Source of the DNA: Limnohabitans sp. WS1
Lineage (GTDB): Bacteria > Pseudomonadota > Gammaproteobacteria > Burkholderiales > Burkholderiaceae_C
DNA length: 64,000 nt
Reading direction: 5' to 3'
Assembly (NCBI RefSeq): GCF_003063265.1
Contig: NZ_NERU01000010.1
Coordinates: forward strand, 88,658-152,657
Shown: positions 36,251 through 45,861 of the stretch, in pieces
Layout: each line of letters starts with the position of its first letter
How positions within the stretch are numbered: the first letter of the stretch is position 1
Translations under genes and position numbers: made by a program
The notes under the pieces: model-generated
Seen by the model: the letters and a program-made list of their open reading frames with translations, nothing else
What the model was told of the DNA's origin: nothing
Databases searched by the model: none

Positions 36251-38059
36251 TCACCAGGTGTCGATGGCCAGTGCGCCATCGAAGGGCCTGACTTGCCCCG
36301 CCTCTAGCCCAGCCACCAGCCAATCACGCGTGGTGGCCGGGTCGATGACCGCATCAATTTCTAACGTGGCCGCCATATTGATCGCGCTGCCGTTCTCGTA
36401 TTGCTGAGCCAGCAGCTGATCAAACAACGCTTCGCGCTCAGGGCCTTCGGGCAGGGCTGCGAGTTCCTTGCGGTAACCCAGCCGCACCGCGCCCTCCAGG
36501 CCCATGCCGCCAAACTCACCCGTGGGCCAGGCCACCGTGCTCAGGGTTTCATGAAAGCCTCCGCCGGTCATGGCCATCGCGCCCAGGCCATAACCCTTGC
36601 GCAGCACCACGCTCAGCAGTGGCACCCGCAGGTGCGCGGCCGCCACAAACATGCGCGAGACATGGCGCACCTGTGCCAGCGCTTCGATGTCAGGCCCGAC
36701 CATGAAGCCGGGCGTGTCCACCAAGCTCACGATGGGCAAACCGTGTGCATTGCACAGCTGCATGAAACGCGCGGCTTTGTCGGCACCGTCGGCATCGATC
36801 GCGCCGCCCAGGTGCAACGGATTGTTGGCCATGAGGCCCACCGGACGCCCCGCGATTCGCGCCAATGCCGTGTGGATGCCTACGCCAAAACCGTTGCGCA
36901 AATGCAAAAGGCTGCCCTCGTCGGCAATGCCCTGCATGGCGGCGCGGGTGTCGTACACGCGCACACGGTTTTCGGGGACCACATGGCGCAGCGCCTCGGC
37001 AGGCGGCGCTTGCCATTCGGTTTGCGCGCCTTGAAAGCACAACAGGTAATGCCGCGCTGCCGACACCGCTTGCGCTTCGTTGTCCACCAGAATGTCGATC
37101 ACGCCGTTGCCGTGCTGCACATCGCTGGGGCCAATCTGCTCCGGCTTGAAAACGCCCAGTCCTCCGCCTTCGACCATGGCCGGGCCGCCCATGCCGATGT
37201 TGCTGCCTGCCGTCGCAATGATCACGTCGCAGCAACCCAGCAAAGCCGCGTTGCCCGCAAAGCAGCGCCCCGCCACCACGCCCACCACCGGCACTCGGCC
37301 ATTGAGCCGGGCAAACGAGGCGAAGGTGGCCAGGTTCAAACCCGCGACGATGGCCACATCCACATCACCTGGCCTGCCCCCGCCACCTTCGGCGAACAGC
37401 ACCACGGGCAACTTGTTTTGCAAGGCCACGCCCAGCATGCGGTCGGTTTTTTGGTGGTTGCGCATGCCTTGCGTGCCGGCCAACACGGTAAAGTCGTAGG
37501 CCATGACCACCACCCGCTGGCCGTGGATGCAACCAATGCCGGTGACCATGCCGTCAGCAGGCGTGTTGCGCATCAGGTCGTCCGCCGTGCGGCGGCGGCT
37601 TTGCGCGGCCACGGCCAAAGCGCCATATTCCACAAATGAGTCAGGGTCACACAGATCGGCAATGTTCTCGCGCGCGGTGCGCAAGCCCGTGGCATGGCGC
37701 TTGGCCACCGCTTCGGGGCGCTGTGCGTCTTGCGTGAAAGCCAGGCGGTCTTGCAGCTTTTTCAGATCGGCCCGTTCGGCAGGTGCCACCGGCGGCTCAA
37801 CAAGCCGGGACTGATCGGGCGCAGGGCTGGCCACAGGCTCAGTCAACGGTGCCAATGACACCAGCACATCGCCATCCCCCACCGTCTCACCCACCTGGAA
37901 ATACAGTTCGGTCAAACATCCAGCATGGGGCGAGCGGATTTCGTGCTCCATCTTCATGGCTTCCAAAATCACCAGCACATCGCCCGTGGCCACGGTATCG
38001 CCGGCAGCCACTAGCCACTGCACCACTTGTGCTTGAAGGGGAGATCGAATGTCTTGCAT
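36251..38059 (-). CDS. biotin-carrier / carboxyltransferase fusion protein
   Basis: A 602-residue protein. Residues 1-75 are a biotinyl domain with the classic EAMKMEHEI (biotinylated Lys36). After a Pro-rich linker come the two crotonase-like halves of an acyl-CoA carboxyltransferase (about 110-600), with GGGGRPGDVD, GGPAMVEGGGLG and VDTPGFMVGPDIE. The fusion would move CO2 between biotin and an acyl-CoA. No biotin carboxylase gene is in the window, so it either borrows one or works as a decarboxylase-type enzyme. It is the last gene of the nic operon direction, 101 bases after nicB. ATG 38059 is chosen over 38092. Confidence 0.85.
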   Translation of the reverse strand: MQDIRSPLQAQVVQWLVAAGDTVATGDVLVILEAMKMEHEIRSPHAGCLTELYFQVGETVGDGDVLVSLAPLTEPVASPAPDQSRLVEPPVAPAERADLKKLQDRLAFTQDAQRPEAVAKRHATGLRTARENIADLCDPDSFVEYGALAVAAQSRRRTADDLMRNTPADGMVTGIGCIHGQRVVVMAYDFTVLAGTQGMRNHQKTDRMLGVALQNKLPVVLFAEGGGGRPGDVDVAIVAGLNLATFASFARLNGRVPVVGVVAGRCFAGNAALLGCCDVIIATAGSNIGMGGPAMVEGGGLGVFKPEQIGPSDVQHGNGVIDILVDNEAQAVSAARHYLLCFQGAQTEWQAPPAEALRHVVPENRVRVYDTRAAMQGIADEGSLLHLRNGFGVGIHTALARIAGRPVGLMANNPLHLGGAIDADGADKAARFMQLCNAHGLPIVSLVDTPGFMVGPDIEALAQVRHVSRMFVAAAHLRVPLLSVVLRKGYGLGAMAMTGGGFHETLSTVAWPTGEFGGMGLEGAVRLGYRKELAALPEGPEREALFDQLLAQQYENGSAINMAATLEIDAVIDPATTRDWLVAGLEAGQVRPFDGALAIDTW

Positions 38060-38160
38060 CCAACGATTGTGCGGCGCGCCCCAAAGGGCCACCGGTCAAG
38101 TTCGGGACAATGGCGCAACCTGATCAGGCCCCATCACCCAAGGCCCTTGATCTTGGTGCC

Positions 38161-41100
38161 TCAGTGGCCGCGGCCGACGCTGCGCACCCGCGCTACAGCG
38201 CTTTCCAGCGCGGTCCAGGCGGGTTGTTGGGGTGCATAGCGCTGACGCATGTAGCGTGCCAGATCGGCGATTTGCTGGTCGTTGAGCGCATGGCGAAAAC
38301 CCGGCATGAACCCCACTTGTGGCCCCGGCACTTCCTGCACGCCATCCAGGATCACACGCAGCAAGTTGTCAGGCCGTTCGCTGTGCAGGTTGGTGTTCAG
38401 CGCCAAAGGCCGGTTCACGCCCAGCAGCTTGGGGCCATCGCCTTCGTGGTGGCAGGCACTGCAAGCGCCATCAAACAAACGCTGACCGGCGCTGCCCACC
38501 AGCCGGGTGCGCTGCTCGGCCGCTTGTTGCACCACCTGCCGGGCCAAGGTGGCACTGTCGGTTTCGGGCGGGTTAAAGCTGGCCAGGTAGATGGCCATGG
38601 CACGGATGTCGCTGTCGGGCACCTGGGCCAGTTGCTGCACCACCGGGGCCATGGGGCCTGCTGCCATGCCATGGTGTTCGGTGTGCCCATGGCGCAGGTA
38701 GCGGTACAGCTCTTCGGCACTCCAGGGCACGGGCGCACGCGACAAAGCCGTCAGAGCTGGCGCTTCCCATCCGTCCACCATGGCACCGCTCAAAAATGCC
38801 TGGCCGCTGCGCTCTGCCCCCAAAGCGTTGCGCGGCGTGTGGCATGCACCGCAGTGGCCCACAGCGTTGACCAGATAAGCACCGCGGTTCCATTCGGCGG
38901 GTTGGTCAGGAGTGGGCACCCAGGGCTTTGCATCGTGGAACAGGCCATTCCAGGTCGCCATGAAAGCACGCTGGTTGAAAGGAAAGTCCAGCGATGTGGT
39001 GGGCGGAGCCGACGCCACGGCAGGCTGGACCATCAGGTAGCCGTAAAGCGCCATCAAATCGTCGTCGCTCATTTTGGCAAACGAGGTGAATGGGAAAGCA
39101 GGGTACAAATGCCGACCGTCACGCGAGATGCCTTCGCGCATGGCGCGTTGAAAGGCGCTGAACGACCATTGCCCGATGCCGTGCTCGGGGTCGGGCGTGA
39201 GGTTGGTGGTGAAAACGGTGCCAAACGGGGTGCTCATGGCGCGTCCCCCGGCGTTGGGCACGCCGCCCGGTGCAGTGTGACACACCACGCAGTCTCCGGC
39301 TGCGGCCAACTGGCGGCCCCGCTCAATGGTTTCGGCGGTGTACAAAGTGCCGGGGCTGTAGCTGACCGGCGCAATGGCCGCACGCCCGCCCAGCAGCGCA
39401 AAAGCAGTACCCAAGACCCCCAACAAAACCGCTCCGGCTCGCGACCAGACCGGCCAGCGCTGGGGCCAGCGCACGCCTTGCGGCATCACCGTGGGCGCGC
39501 GCATGGGCTGGGGCGTCGGCGACTCGGTTGGGGGGGCGTCGCCGTGCAAGGCCGCACGCACCCGCTCGGGGGTGAAGGGCGGCTCCCGAAAGCGCACGCC
39601 GGTGGCGTCAAAAATCGCATTCGCAATGGCCGCCGTGCCGGGCACCGACGACGACTCACCCGAACCCAAGGGGGCTTCGTGCTGGCGGGGCATGGTGACG
39701 ACCTCGACCACCGGCACATTGCGAAAATTCAAAATCGGGTAGCTGCCCCACTCTTGTGTGGCCACGGTGTTTTTGAGCGGCTCGATTTGCACTTGCTCAT
39801 GCAATGCACGGCTGGTGGTCTGCAACACGTTGCCGTGGATCTGGTGCTCCACGCCAGCGGGATTGATCATCATGCCCGCGTCATGGCCCACCACCACGCG
39901 GCTGACATGCACCTCGCCCGTGCGCCGGTTGACCTCGACATCGGCCACCCAGGCCGCCCAGGCCGCGCCAAATCCCGGCCACTTGCTGTGCACATAGCGC
40001 GCATAGGCCACGCCCTGGCCCCGCACCACCTCACCGTTTGTGCCCGCCACCGCTTGCTGCCGGGGCGCTGTGCGCTGCTGCCAGCCTGCGCGCTCGGCGG
40101 TGGTCGCCAGCAACTCGGCTGCACGCGGGTCTTTGAGGTACTGCAAACGGAATTCGACCGGGTCCACCCCGGCGGCGGCGGCCAGCTCGTCGATGTAGCT
40201 TTCGTGGGCAAACGAATTGGGCAAGGCCGACACACCACGCAACCAAGAGGCCCGCAAAATCGGAGCCATGTCGTTCACACTCACCCGCAAATTGCTGTAG
40301 TCGTAGGGTGGGCGTGCGGTGCGGTCACCCATTTCATAGGCTTGCGCCAGAGGCTCCACCGTGCGGGTGAGCAAAAGCGCCAATGTGGGCGCACCGTTGG
40401 AGGGGTAGCTGGTTTCAAAATCATAGGCCGCCACCGAACCATCGGCGTTCAGCCCACCACGCACATCCATCAGCTGGGCTGCGCCCTTGGGTTCCCAGGC
40501 ATGTTCTTGTTCGCGCGTGAGTTGCACACGCACAGGCGCGCCCACCGCACGGGACAGCAAGGCGGCATCGGCGGCCACATCGTCGGCGCCGTTGCGGCCA
40601 TAACAACCGGCCGCCTCCATGCGGACCACATCGATGGCGGTGTCGGCCAAGCCCATGAGCCGGGCCAAATCAGCGCGCAGCACATGCGGGTTTTGCGTGC
40701 CCGCCCAGACGATGAGGCCAGGCTGGTTGGGAGGCGTCGCCTCTGCAGCATCCGGCGCTTGCCCCTGCCACAAGGCCACGGCACAAGACGGGCCAATCGA
40801 GCCGTGCAGCTGGTAGGGCCACACATAGGTGCGCGACAAACGCTGTGAGGCCTGGGCCAACGCCGCGTCCACATCGCCCTCGTCCACCAGTCGGCGCTGG
40901 GTGGACGGGTTGTTGCGCAGGGCTTGCTGAACATCGTCCAGCGCAGGCAGTCCGGGCCAGTCTTTCCATTGCACACGCAACTCGCGCATGGCTTGCTCGG
41001 CCTGCTCTTCGCGCTCGGCGACCACCCCCACAAAATCACGGATCACCACCACCGCACGCACACCCGGAATGTGCGCGATGGAAGACTCGTCCACAGACGC

Positions 41101-41838
41101 CAGCGTGTTGCCGATGAAGTCCCCATGGTCAGCCCCGGCATACGGGGGCCTCACCACGCGCCCGTGCAGCATGCCGGGCACACGCATGTCGTGCACAAAC
41201 ACCTGCTCACCGCTGACCTTGGCCGGAATGTCCACCCGATGCACGCTCTGACCAATGAGGCGGTGCTCACTGGCGGGCTTCAAAGGCGTCGCCAGCTCCA
41301 GGGTGAGGGCGACGTGTTGCGCCTGCAGCAGCTGGCCATAGGCGCACTGCCGCGATGGGTCCGAGCGCGAAGACACCACACCGCCTTGCACTTGGAGGTC
41401 ATCGGCCGGAACACCCATTTTGACTGCGGCCTGAGCCAGCAACCAGGCGCGGGCCTGCGCCGCAGCGGCTCGCAAAGGCACGGCATGGATTTGCAGCGTG
41501 GCACTGGCAATGGTGGCCCCCTGGTTGGGGGCCAGCGTGGTGCTGCCCAGCACCGTGTGCACCTCGGACAGCGCCACATCCAGTTCATCGGCCACCAGCT
41601 GCGACAGCGCGGTGCGAATGCCCGTGCCCAAGTCCACATGGCCGTTGAGCGCAGTCACACTGCCGTCGTCCCACACGGCCAACAATATTTCCACACCCTC
41701 GGCCGGGTTGCCCGGCACCGCCATGGGCTGCCCTTTGACGGGTGGCGGCGGGGGTGGCGGCTCACGCGTGATGAGCAACACACCCTGTGCCGCATGAAAA
41801 TCAGCGCGCCGCTTTGGCAGTTCGGCTCGGCGTGTCAT
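38161..41838 (-). CDS. nicB: molybdenum hydroxylase large subunit with fused cytochrome c domains, probable nicotinate dehydrogenase NicB
   Basis: A 1225-residue protein. Residues about 40-760 form the molybdopterin-binding xanthine dehydrogenase-type domain (LGSTTLAPNQGATIAS, MEAAGCYGRNGADDVAADAALLSRA, PLGSGESSSVPGTAAIANAI). A hydrophobic segment near 800-820 is followed by three c-type haem motifs, CVVCH (about 850), CGACH (996) and CSACH (1126). This matches NicB of aerobic nicotinate degraders, which hydroxylates nicotinate to 6-hydroxynicotinate and passes electrons to the respiratory chain. Related IorB or aldehyde oxidoreductases share the layout; the neighbouring hnr and ena genes favour nicotinate. 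Start overlaps the nicA stop. Confidence 0.85.
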   Translation of the reverse strand: MTRRAELPKRRADFHAAQGVLLITREPPPPPPPVKGQPMAVPGNPAEGVEILLAVWDDGSVTALNGHVDLGTGIRTALSQLVADELDVALSEVHTVLGSTTLAPNQGATIASATLQIHAVPLRAAAAQARAWLLAQAAVKMGVPADDLQVQGGVVSSRSDPSRQCAYGQLLQAQHVALTLELATPLKPASEHRLIGQSVHRVDIPAKVSGEQVFVHDMRVPGMLHGRVVRPPYAGADHGDFIGNTLASVDESSIAHIPGVRAVVVIRDFVGVVAEREEQAEQAMRELRVQWKDWPGLPALDDVQQALRNNPSTQRRLVDEGDVDAALAQASQRLSRTYVWPYQLHGSIGPSCAVALWQGQAPDAAEATPPNQPGLIVWAGTQNPHVLRADLARLMGLADTAIDVVRMEAAGCYGRNGADDVAADAALLSRAVGAPVRVQLTREQEHAWEPKGAAQLMDVRGGLNADGSVAAYDFETSYPSNGAPTLALLLTRTVEPLAQAYEMGDRTARPPYDYSNLRVSVNDMAPILRASWLRGVSALPNSFAHESYIDELAAAAGVDPVEFRLQYLKDPRAAELLATTAERAGWQQRTAPRQQAVAGTNGEVVRGQGVAYARYVHSKWPGFGAAWAAWVADVEVNRRTGEVHVSRVVVGHDAGMMINPAGVEHQIHGNVLQTTSRALHEQVQIEPLKNTVATQEWGSYPILNFRNVPVVEVVTMPRQHEAPLGSGESSSVPGTAAIANAIFDATGVRFREPPFTPERVRAALHGDAPPTESPTPQPMRAPTVMPQGVRWPQRWPVWSRAGAVLLGVLGTAFALLGGRAAIAPVSYSPGTLYTAETIERGRQLAAAGDCVVCHTAPGGVPNAGGRAMSTPFGTVFTTNLTPDPEHGIGQWSFSAFQRAMREGISRDGRHLYPAFPFTSFAKMSDDDLMALYGYLMVQPAVASAPPTTSLDFPFNQRAFMATWNGLFHDAKPWVPTPDQPAEWNRGAYLVNAVGHCGACHTPRNALGAERSGQAFLSGAMVDGWEAPALTALSRAPVPWSAEELYRYLRHGHTEHHGMAAGPMAPVVQQLAQVPDSDIRAMAIYLASFNPPETDSATLARQVVQQAAEQRTRLVGSAGQRLFDGACSACHHEGDGPKLLGVNRPLALNTNLHSERPDNLLRVILDGVQEVPGPQVGFMPGFRHALNDQQIADLARYMRQRYAPQQPAWTALESAVARVRSVGRGH

Positions 41839-42323
41839 GTCGGTTGGCCCATGCGTTCGGCAGCCAACAGCACCGCCTGGATGATTTCAAGGTGCGTGCC
41901 GCAACGGCACAAATTACCGGACAACTCTCTGCGCACATCGGCCTCACTCGGGTTTGGATTGCGGGCCAACAAGGCGGCTGCCATCATGACCATGCCATTG
42001 AGGCAATAACCGCACTGGGCAGCCTGGGCGTCGACAAAGGCTTGCTGAACCGGGTGCAATTCGCCCTCTCCAGCGTGCAGCGCGGGCAAGCCCTCCAAGG
42101 TCGTGATGCTGCGGCCAGCCACCCCATGCGCAGGGATCACGCAGGCTCTTGCGGCCACCCCGTCCACCCACACGGTGCAGGCACCACACTCGCCCAGGCC
42201 ACAGCCGTATTTGGGGCCGTTGAGCTGCAGGTCATTGCGCAGCAATTGCAGCAAGGTGGCGCGGCGCGTGGTCTCGGTCAAGGCATGCCGGACCTGATTG
42301 ACTTGAACAAAGGCTTCGGTCAT
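41835..42323 (-). CDS. nicA: (2Fe-2S) subunit of molybdenum hydroxylase, probable nicotinate dehydrogenase NicA
   Basis: A 162-residue protein with a plant-ferredoxin-like cluster (Cys41, Cys46, Cys49 in CGLGECGAC, plus Cys61) and the second all-helical cluster domain with CGYCLNGMVMMA and CRCGTH. It carries electrons from the molybdenum site to the haems of the partner. The gene overlaps nicB by ATGA. It lies downstream of the transporter genes in the same orientation, 27 bases after the livF-type gene. Confidence 0.88.
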   Translation of the reverse strand: MTEAFVQVNQVRHALTETTRRATLLQLLRNDLQLNGPKYGCGLGECGACTVWVDGVAARACVIPAHGVAGRSITTLEGLPALHAGEGELHPVQQAFVDAQAAQCGYCLNGMVMMAAALLARNPNPSEADVRRELSGNLCRCGTHLEIIQAVLLAAERMGQPT

Positions 42324-42350
42324 GGCAAGGGCATGCTGGGTTGAAGCAGT

Positions 42351-43085
42351 TCAAACGCTCAGATACGAGCGCCTGACCTCTTCGTTGGCGGCCAATTCCT
42401 GCATGCTCGCCTGGTAGCGGATCTGGCCTTTTTCAAGCACATAGGCCCGGTCAGACACCAGCTCGGCAAAGTGCATGTTTTGCTCGGACAGCAAGATGCT
42501 CACACCCTGGGCCTTGAGCGCCAGAATCATCTGCACCATCTGCTCCACGATGACCGGCGCCACGCCTTCTGAAGGCTCGTCGAGCAACACCAAAAACGGA
42601 TTGCCCATGAGGGTGCGGGCCACGGTGAGCATTTGTTGCTCGCCGCCGCTCATGCTGCCACCGTGGCGCTGCGGCATTTCGCCCAGGTTGGGAAACAGCT
42701 CAAACAGGCGCTCGGGCGTCCAGTGCGGAGCAACCTTGCCATCGGGCCACTGGCGCACGCGCTGACGGCCGACTTCCAGATTTTCCATGACGGTGAGATC
42801 GGTGAACACCCGGCGGTCTTCCGGCACAAAACCCAGACCCAGCCGCGCGGCATGGTGTGGTTCGCTGTGCGACAGGTCATGCCCCATGAATGTGATTTGT
42901 CCGCGTCTGCGCCCGAGCATGCCGATCAAGGCCTTGAGGGTGGTGGACTTGCCCGCGCCGTTGCGCCCCATGAGGGCCACCACCTCGCCACGGCGCACCT
43001 GCAGGTCCACGTCGTACAGGATTTGCGCTGCGCCATACCAGGCGGCCAGGCCTTTGGCGTCGAGCAGAATGTCTGATGTGCTCAT
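42351..43085 (-). CDS. livF: branched-chain-type ABC transporter ATPase (LivF-like)
   Basis: A 244-residue ABC ATPase: Walker A GRNGAGKST, signature MSGGEQQ, Walker B LVLLDEPSEGVAP and LSEQNMHFA at the H-loop position where LivF proteins usually carry Gln. It pairs with the LivG-type ATPase to drive the fused permease. It starts by overlapping the livG stop (ATGA). Given the nic genes on both sides, the substrate is probably nicotinate or a pathway compound rather than leucine. Confidence 0.92.
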   Translation of the reverse strand: MSTSDILLDAKGLAAWYGAAQILYDVDLQVRRGEVVALMGRNGAGKSTTLKALIGMLGRRRGQITFMGHDLSHSEPHHAARLGLGFVPEDRRVFTDLTVMENLEVGRQRVRQWPDGKVAPHWTPERLFELFPNLGEMPQRHGGSMSGGEQQMLTVARTLMGNPFLVLLDEPSEGVAPVIVEQMVQMILALKAQGVSILLSEQNMHFAELVSDRAYVLEKGQIRYQASMQELAANEEVRRSYLSV

Positions 43086-43852
43086 GCCTTGCTCTTTTCA
43101 AATGTCTTGCCGGTGCCGAAATAGACTTCCTGCACCTTGGGGTGGTCCCGAATTTCCAGGGGTTTGCCTTGCGCAATCAAGCGGCCCCGGGCCAGCACAA
43201 TCATGCGGTCGGCATAGGCAAACACCACGTCCATGCTGTGCTCGGTGAACAACACCGCCATGCCGCGCTGGATGACCAGGTCTTTGGTCAGGGCCATGAG
43301 TTCATTGCGCTCTTTGGGCGCCATGCCTGCGGTGGGCTCGTCCATCAACAAGAGCTTGGGGCTGTTGGCCATGGCCACCGCCAACTCCACCCGTTTGACA
43401 TCGCCATAGGCCAGCACATTGCAAGGCCGGTCGGCCTGCGCCTTCATGCCCACCTGGTCGAGCAGAGCCAGCGCGTCATCACGGCGGTGGCCTGCGGCAC
43501 GGCGCCACATGGACAACAAGAGGTCATCGTGCGAGAGCAAAGCCATTTGCACGTTTTCCACCACCGTGAGCGAGGCGAAGGTTTCTGCAATCTGGAAGGT
43601 CCGCCCCACACCCTGTCGCCAGATGTCGCGGGGTTTTCGGCCCACCAGTTCTTGGCCCTGGAGCTGGATGGAGCCTTGGTCGGCTTTCAGCTGACCGTTG
43701 ACCATGTTGAAGGTGGTGGTCTTGCCAGCCCCATTGGGGCCGATCAGGGCCAGCAGTTCGCCCGGGGACAGATCAAAGCTGATACCGTCGACGGCCTTGA
43801 CGCCGCCAAAGGACTTGCCCAGGTTGTTCACTTGCAAAAGTGGTGCGCTCAT
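43082..43852 (-). CDS. livG: branched-chain-type ABC transporter ATPase (LivG-like)
   Basis: A 256-residue ABC ATPase with Walker A GPNGAGKTT, the LivG-type insert VGRTFQIAETFASLTVVENV, signature LAYGDVKRVELAVA and Walker B LLLMDEPTAGMAP, ending in TEHSMDVVF. ATG 43852 is chosen because it overlaps the permease stop; longer frames only add out-of-family residues. Confidence 0.92.
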   Translation of the reverse strand: MSAPLLQVNNLGKSFGGVKAVDGISFDLSPGELLALIGPNGAGKTTTFNMVNGQLKADQGSIQLQGQELVGRKPRDIWRQGVGRTFQIAETFASLTVVENVQMALLSHDDLLLSMWRRAAGHRRDDALALLDQVGMKAQADRPCNVLAYGDVKRVELAVAMANSPKLLLMDEPTAGMAPKERNELMALTKDLVIQRGMAVLFTEHSMDVVFAYADRMIVLARGRLIAQGKPLEIRDHPKVQEVYFGTGKTFEKSKA

Positions 43853-45771
43853 GATGCGTTCCTCCCTGCAGTCGAAGATGTGGCAGAAGATCTGGACCGC
43901 AGTCGCTCCCACAGCCCTTGCACCGATCCGGCAATGCCTTGGGGGAACAAGAGCACCAAAATCAGGATGATGGCACCCAGCATGGCACGCCAATAATCGG
44001 TGTTGCGCGCCACCACGTCATGCAGCCAAGTGAAGCTGAAAGCGCCCACCACAGGCCCTGCCAGAGTTTGGATGCCCCCGAGCAAAACCATCACCAGACC
44101 ATCCACCGACTTGGCAACACTCAAGGATTCGGGCGAGATGCTGCCTTTGGAGAAGGCATACAGCGCCCCCGCCAGACCGGCCACACCGCCCGCCATAATG
44201 AAGGCCAGCCATTGCATGCGCTTGACATCGATGCCAATCGCATCGGCCCGCAGCACCGAGTCACGCCCAGCACGCAAGGCAAAGCCAAAAGGCGAGAACA
44301 AGACACGGCGCAGCCACAACACACCCGCCGCCACCAGACCCAGGGTGAGCCAGTAATACATGCGCTTGTCGCTGAACAACTCGGAAGGCCACACGCCCGT
44401 CAAGCCATTGCTGCCACCGGTGAAACTGTCCCACTGGTAGGTGATGGCCCAAGTGATCTGCGCAAAAGCCAGCGTGAGCATGGCCAGGTAAACGCCCGAC
44501 AAGCGCACGGCAAACCAGCCAAAAATCAAAGCACCCAAGGCCGCCACCAGCGGCGCGACCAGCAGCGCCATCTCCATGGACAAGCCTAAAGCGCGCACCA
44601 ACAGCGCCGCGCCGTAAGCCCCCAAACCAAAGTAAGCCGCATGCCCGAAAGAATGCATACCCGCAGGCCCCATGATGAAGTGCAAGCTGGCCGCAAACAA
44701 CGCAGCAATCAGCAAGTCAATCAAAAGCACCGTGGTGTAAGGCGAGCTGGCCGTGAGCAGGGGCATGGCCACCATCACCAGACCAAAAACCGATGCGGCC
44801 ACCAAGTAGGCCTTGCTGGCGGGGCGCAAAGGCTCCTCGCGCATGCCCACATAGCGGCTGGGCGCTTGGGCTTTGCCCAGCAGCCCCCAGGGCCGCCACA
44901 CCAGCACCACCGCCATCACCAAAAAGTCCACCACCAGGGTGAGCTTGGAAAAAGACACCGACACACCGAACACATCCACCACACCAAGCCAGATGCACAC
45001 GGCCTTGACCTCGGCAATCAGCAAGGCCGCCAGATACGCCCCGGGGATCGAGCCCATGCCCCCCACCACCACCACGACAAAGGCCGCACCGATGATGTGC
45101 AGGTCCATCTCGAGGTTGGCGGGCTCGCGGGGCAACTGCAAGGCACCGCCTAAGCCAGCCAGCAAAGCACCCAACGCAAACACGGTGGTGAACAACCAGG
45201 CCTGGTTCACGCCCAAGGCACTGACCATTTCGCGGTCTTGCGTGGCCGCACGCACCAGCGTGCCAAAACGTGTGCGGGTGAGCAGCAGCCACAGCAGCGC
45301 CAGCACCACCGGCCCCGCCACGATCAAAAACAGGTCATACATGGGAAACTGCCGACCCAATATAGAGACTGAACCGGCCAGGCCCGGCGCGCGTGGCCCC
45401 AACAGTTCTTCAGGGCCCCACAGCCACAGCACCGCGTCTTTGAGCACCAGCACCAAGGCAAATGTGGCCAGCAACTGGAACAACTCGGGGGCCTTGTAAA
45501 TGCGGCGCAACAGCAGCATCTCGATGACCGCCCCCAGCACACCCACAGCCAAGGCAGCCACGGCCAGCGAAGGCCAAAACCCGATGCTGCTGGAGAAGCG
45601 CTCCACCACGCTGTAGGCGATGTAGATGCCCGCCATGAAAAACGAGCCGTGCGCAAAATTCACAATGCGTGTCACGCCAAAAATCAGTGACAAGCCCGCC
45701 GCCACAAAAAACAGCGAGGACGCCGCAGCCAAACCATTGAGGAGTTGAACGAGAAATCCGGAAAAGCTCAT
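43849..45771 (-). CDS. fused LivH-LivM ABC permease
   Basis: A 640-residue membrane protein. The first half (about 1-295) is LivH-like (LFFVAAGLSLIFGVTRIVNFAHGSFFM, GLGGALQLP, GMGSIPGAYLAALLI); the second half (about 310-610) is LivM-like (HFIMGPAGMHSFGHAAYFGLGAYGAA, LRAGRDSVLRADAIGIDVKR, GGIQTLAGPVVGAFSFTWL). The two permeases are usually separate genes; here they form one chain. It overlaps livG by ATGA. Confidence 0.92.
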   Translation of the reverse strand: MSFSGFLVQLLNGLAAASSLFFVAAGLSLIFGVTRIVNFAHGSFFMAGIYIAYSVVERFSSSIGFWPSLAVAALAVGVLGAVIEMLLLRRIYKAPELFQLLATFALVLVLKDAVLWLWGPEELLGPRAPGLAGSVSILGRQFPMYDLFLIVAGPVVLALLWLLLTRTRFGTLVRAATQDREMVSALGVNQAWLFTTVFALGALLAGLGGALQLPREPANLEMDLHIIGAAFVVVVVGGMGSIPGAYLAALLIAEVKAVCIWLGVVDVFGVSVSFSKLTLVVDFLVMAVVLVWRPWGLLGKAQAPSRYVGMREEPLRPASKAYLVAASVFGLVMVAMPLLTASSPYTTVLLIDLLIAALFAASLHFIMGPAGMHSFGHAAYFGLGAYGAALLVRALGLSMEMALLVAPLVAALGALIFGWFAVRLSGVYLAMLTLAFAQITWAITYQWDSFTGGSNGLTGVWPSELFSDKRMYYWLTLGLVAAGVLWLRRVLFSPFGFALRAGRDSVLRADAIGIDVKRMQWLAFIMAGGVAGLAGALYAFSKGSISPESLSVAKSVDGLVMVLLGGIQTLAGPVVGAFSFTWLHDVVARNTDYWRAMLGAIILILVLLFPQGIAGSVQGLWERLRSRSSATSSTAGRNAS

Positions 45772-45861
45772 GAGGGGATCATTTCAAGAAAGGCCCGGTC
45801 GTGGCACCCCCTGGGGCACGGCCCCAGTGGGTGTCCATCACTCAAGCGTGAATCCAATCGG

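Noticed and set aside
37783..40848. A 1021-codon plus-strand open frame
   Set aside because: It lies opposite nicB and the carboxyltransferase fusion, both with clear domains; its sequence is His/Arg/Gly-rich without family features. It is a shadow caused by high GC.
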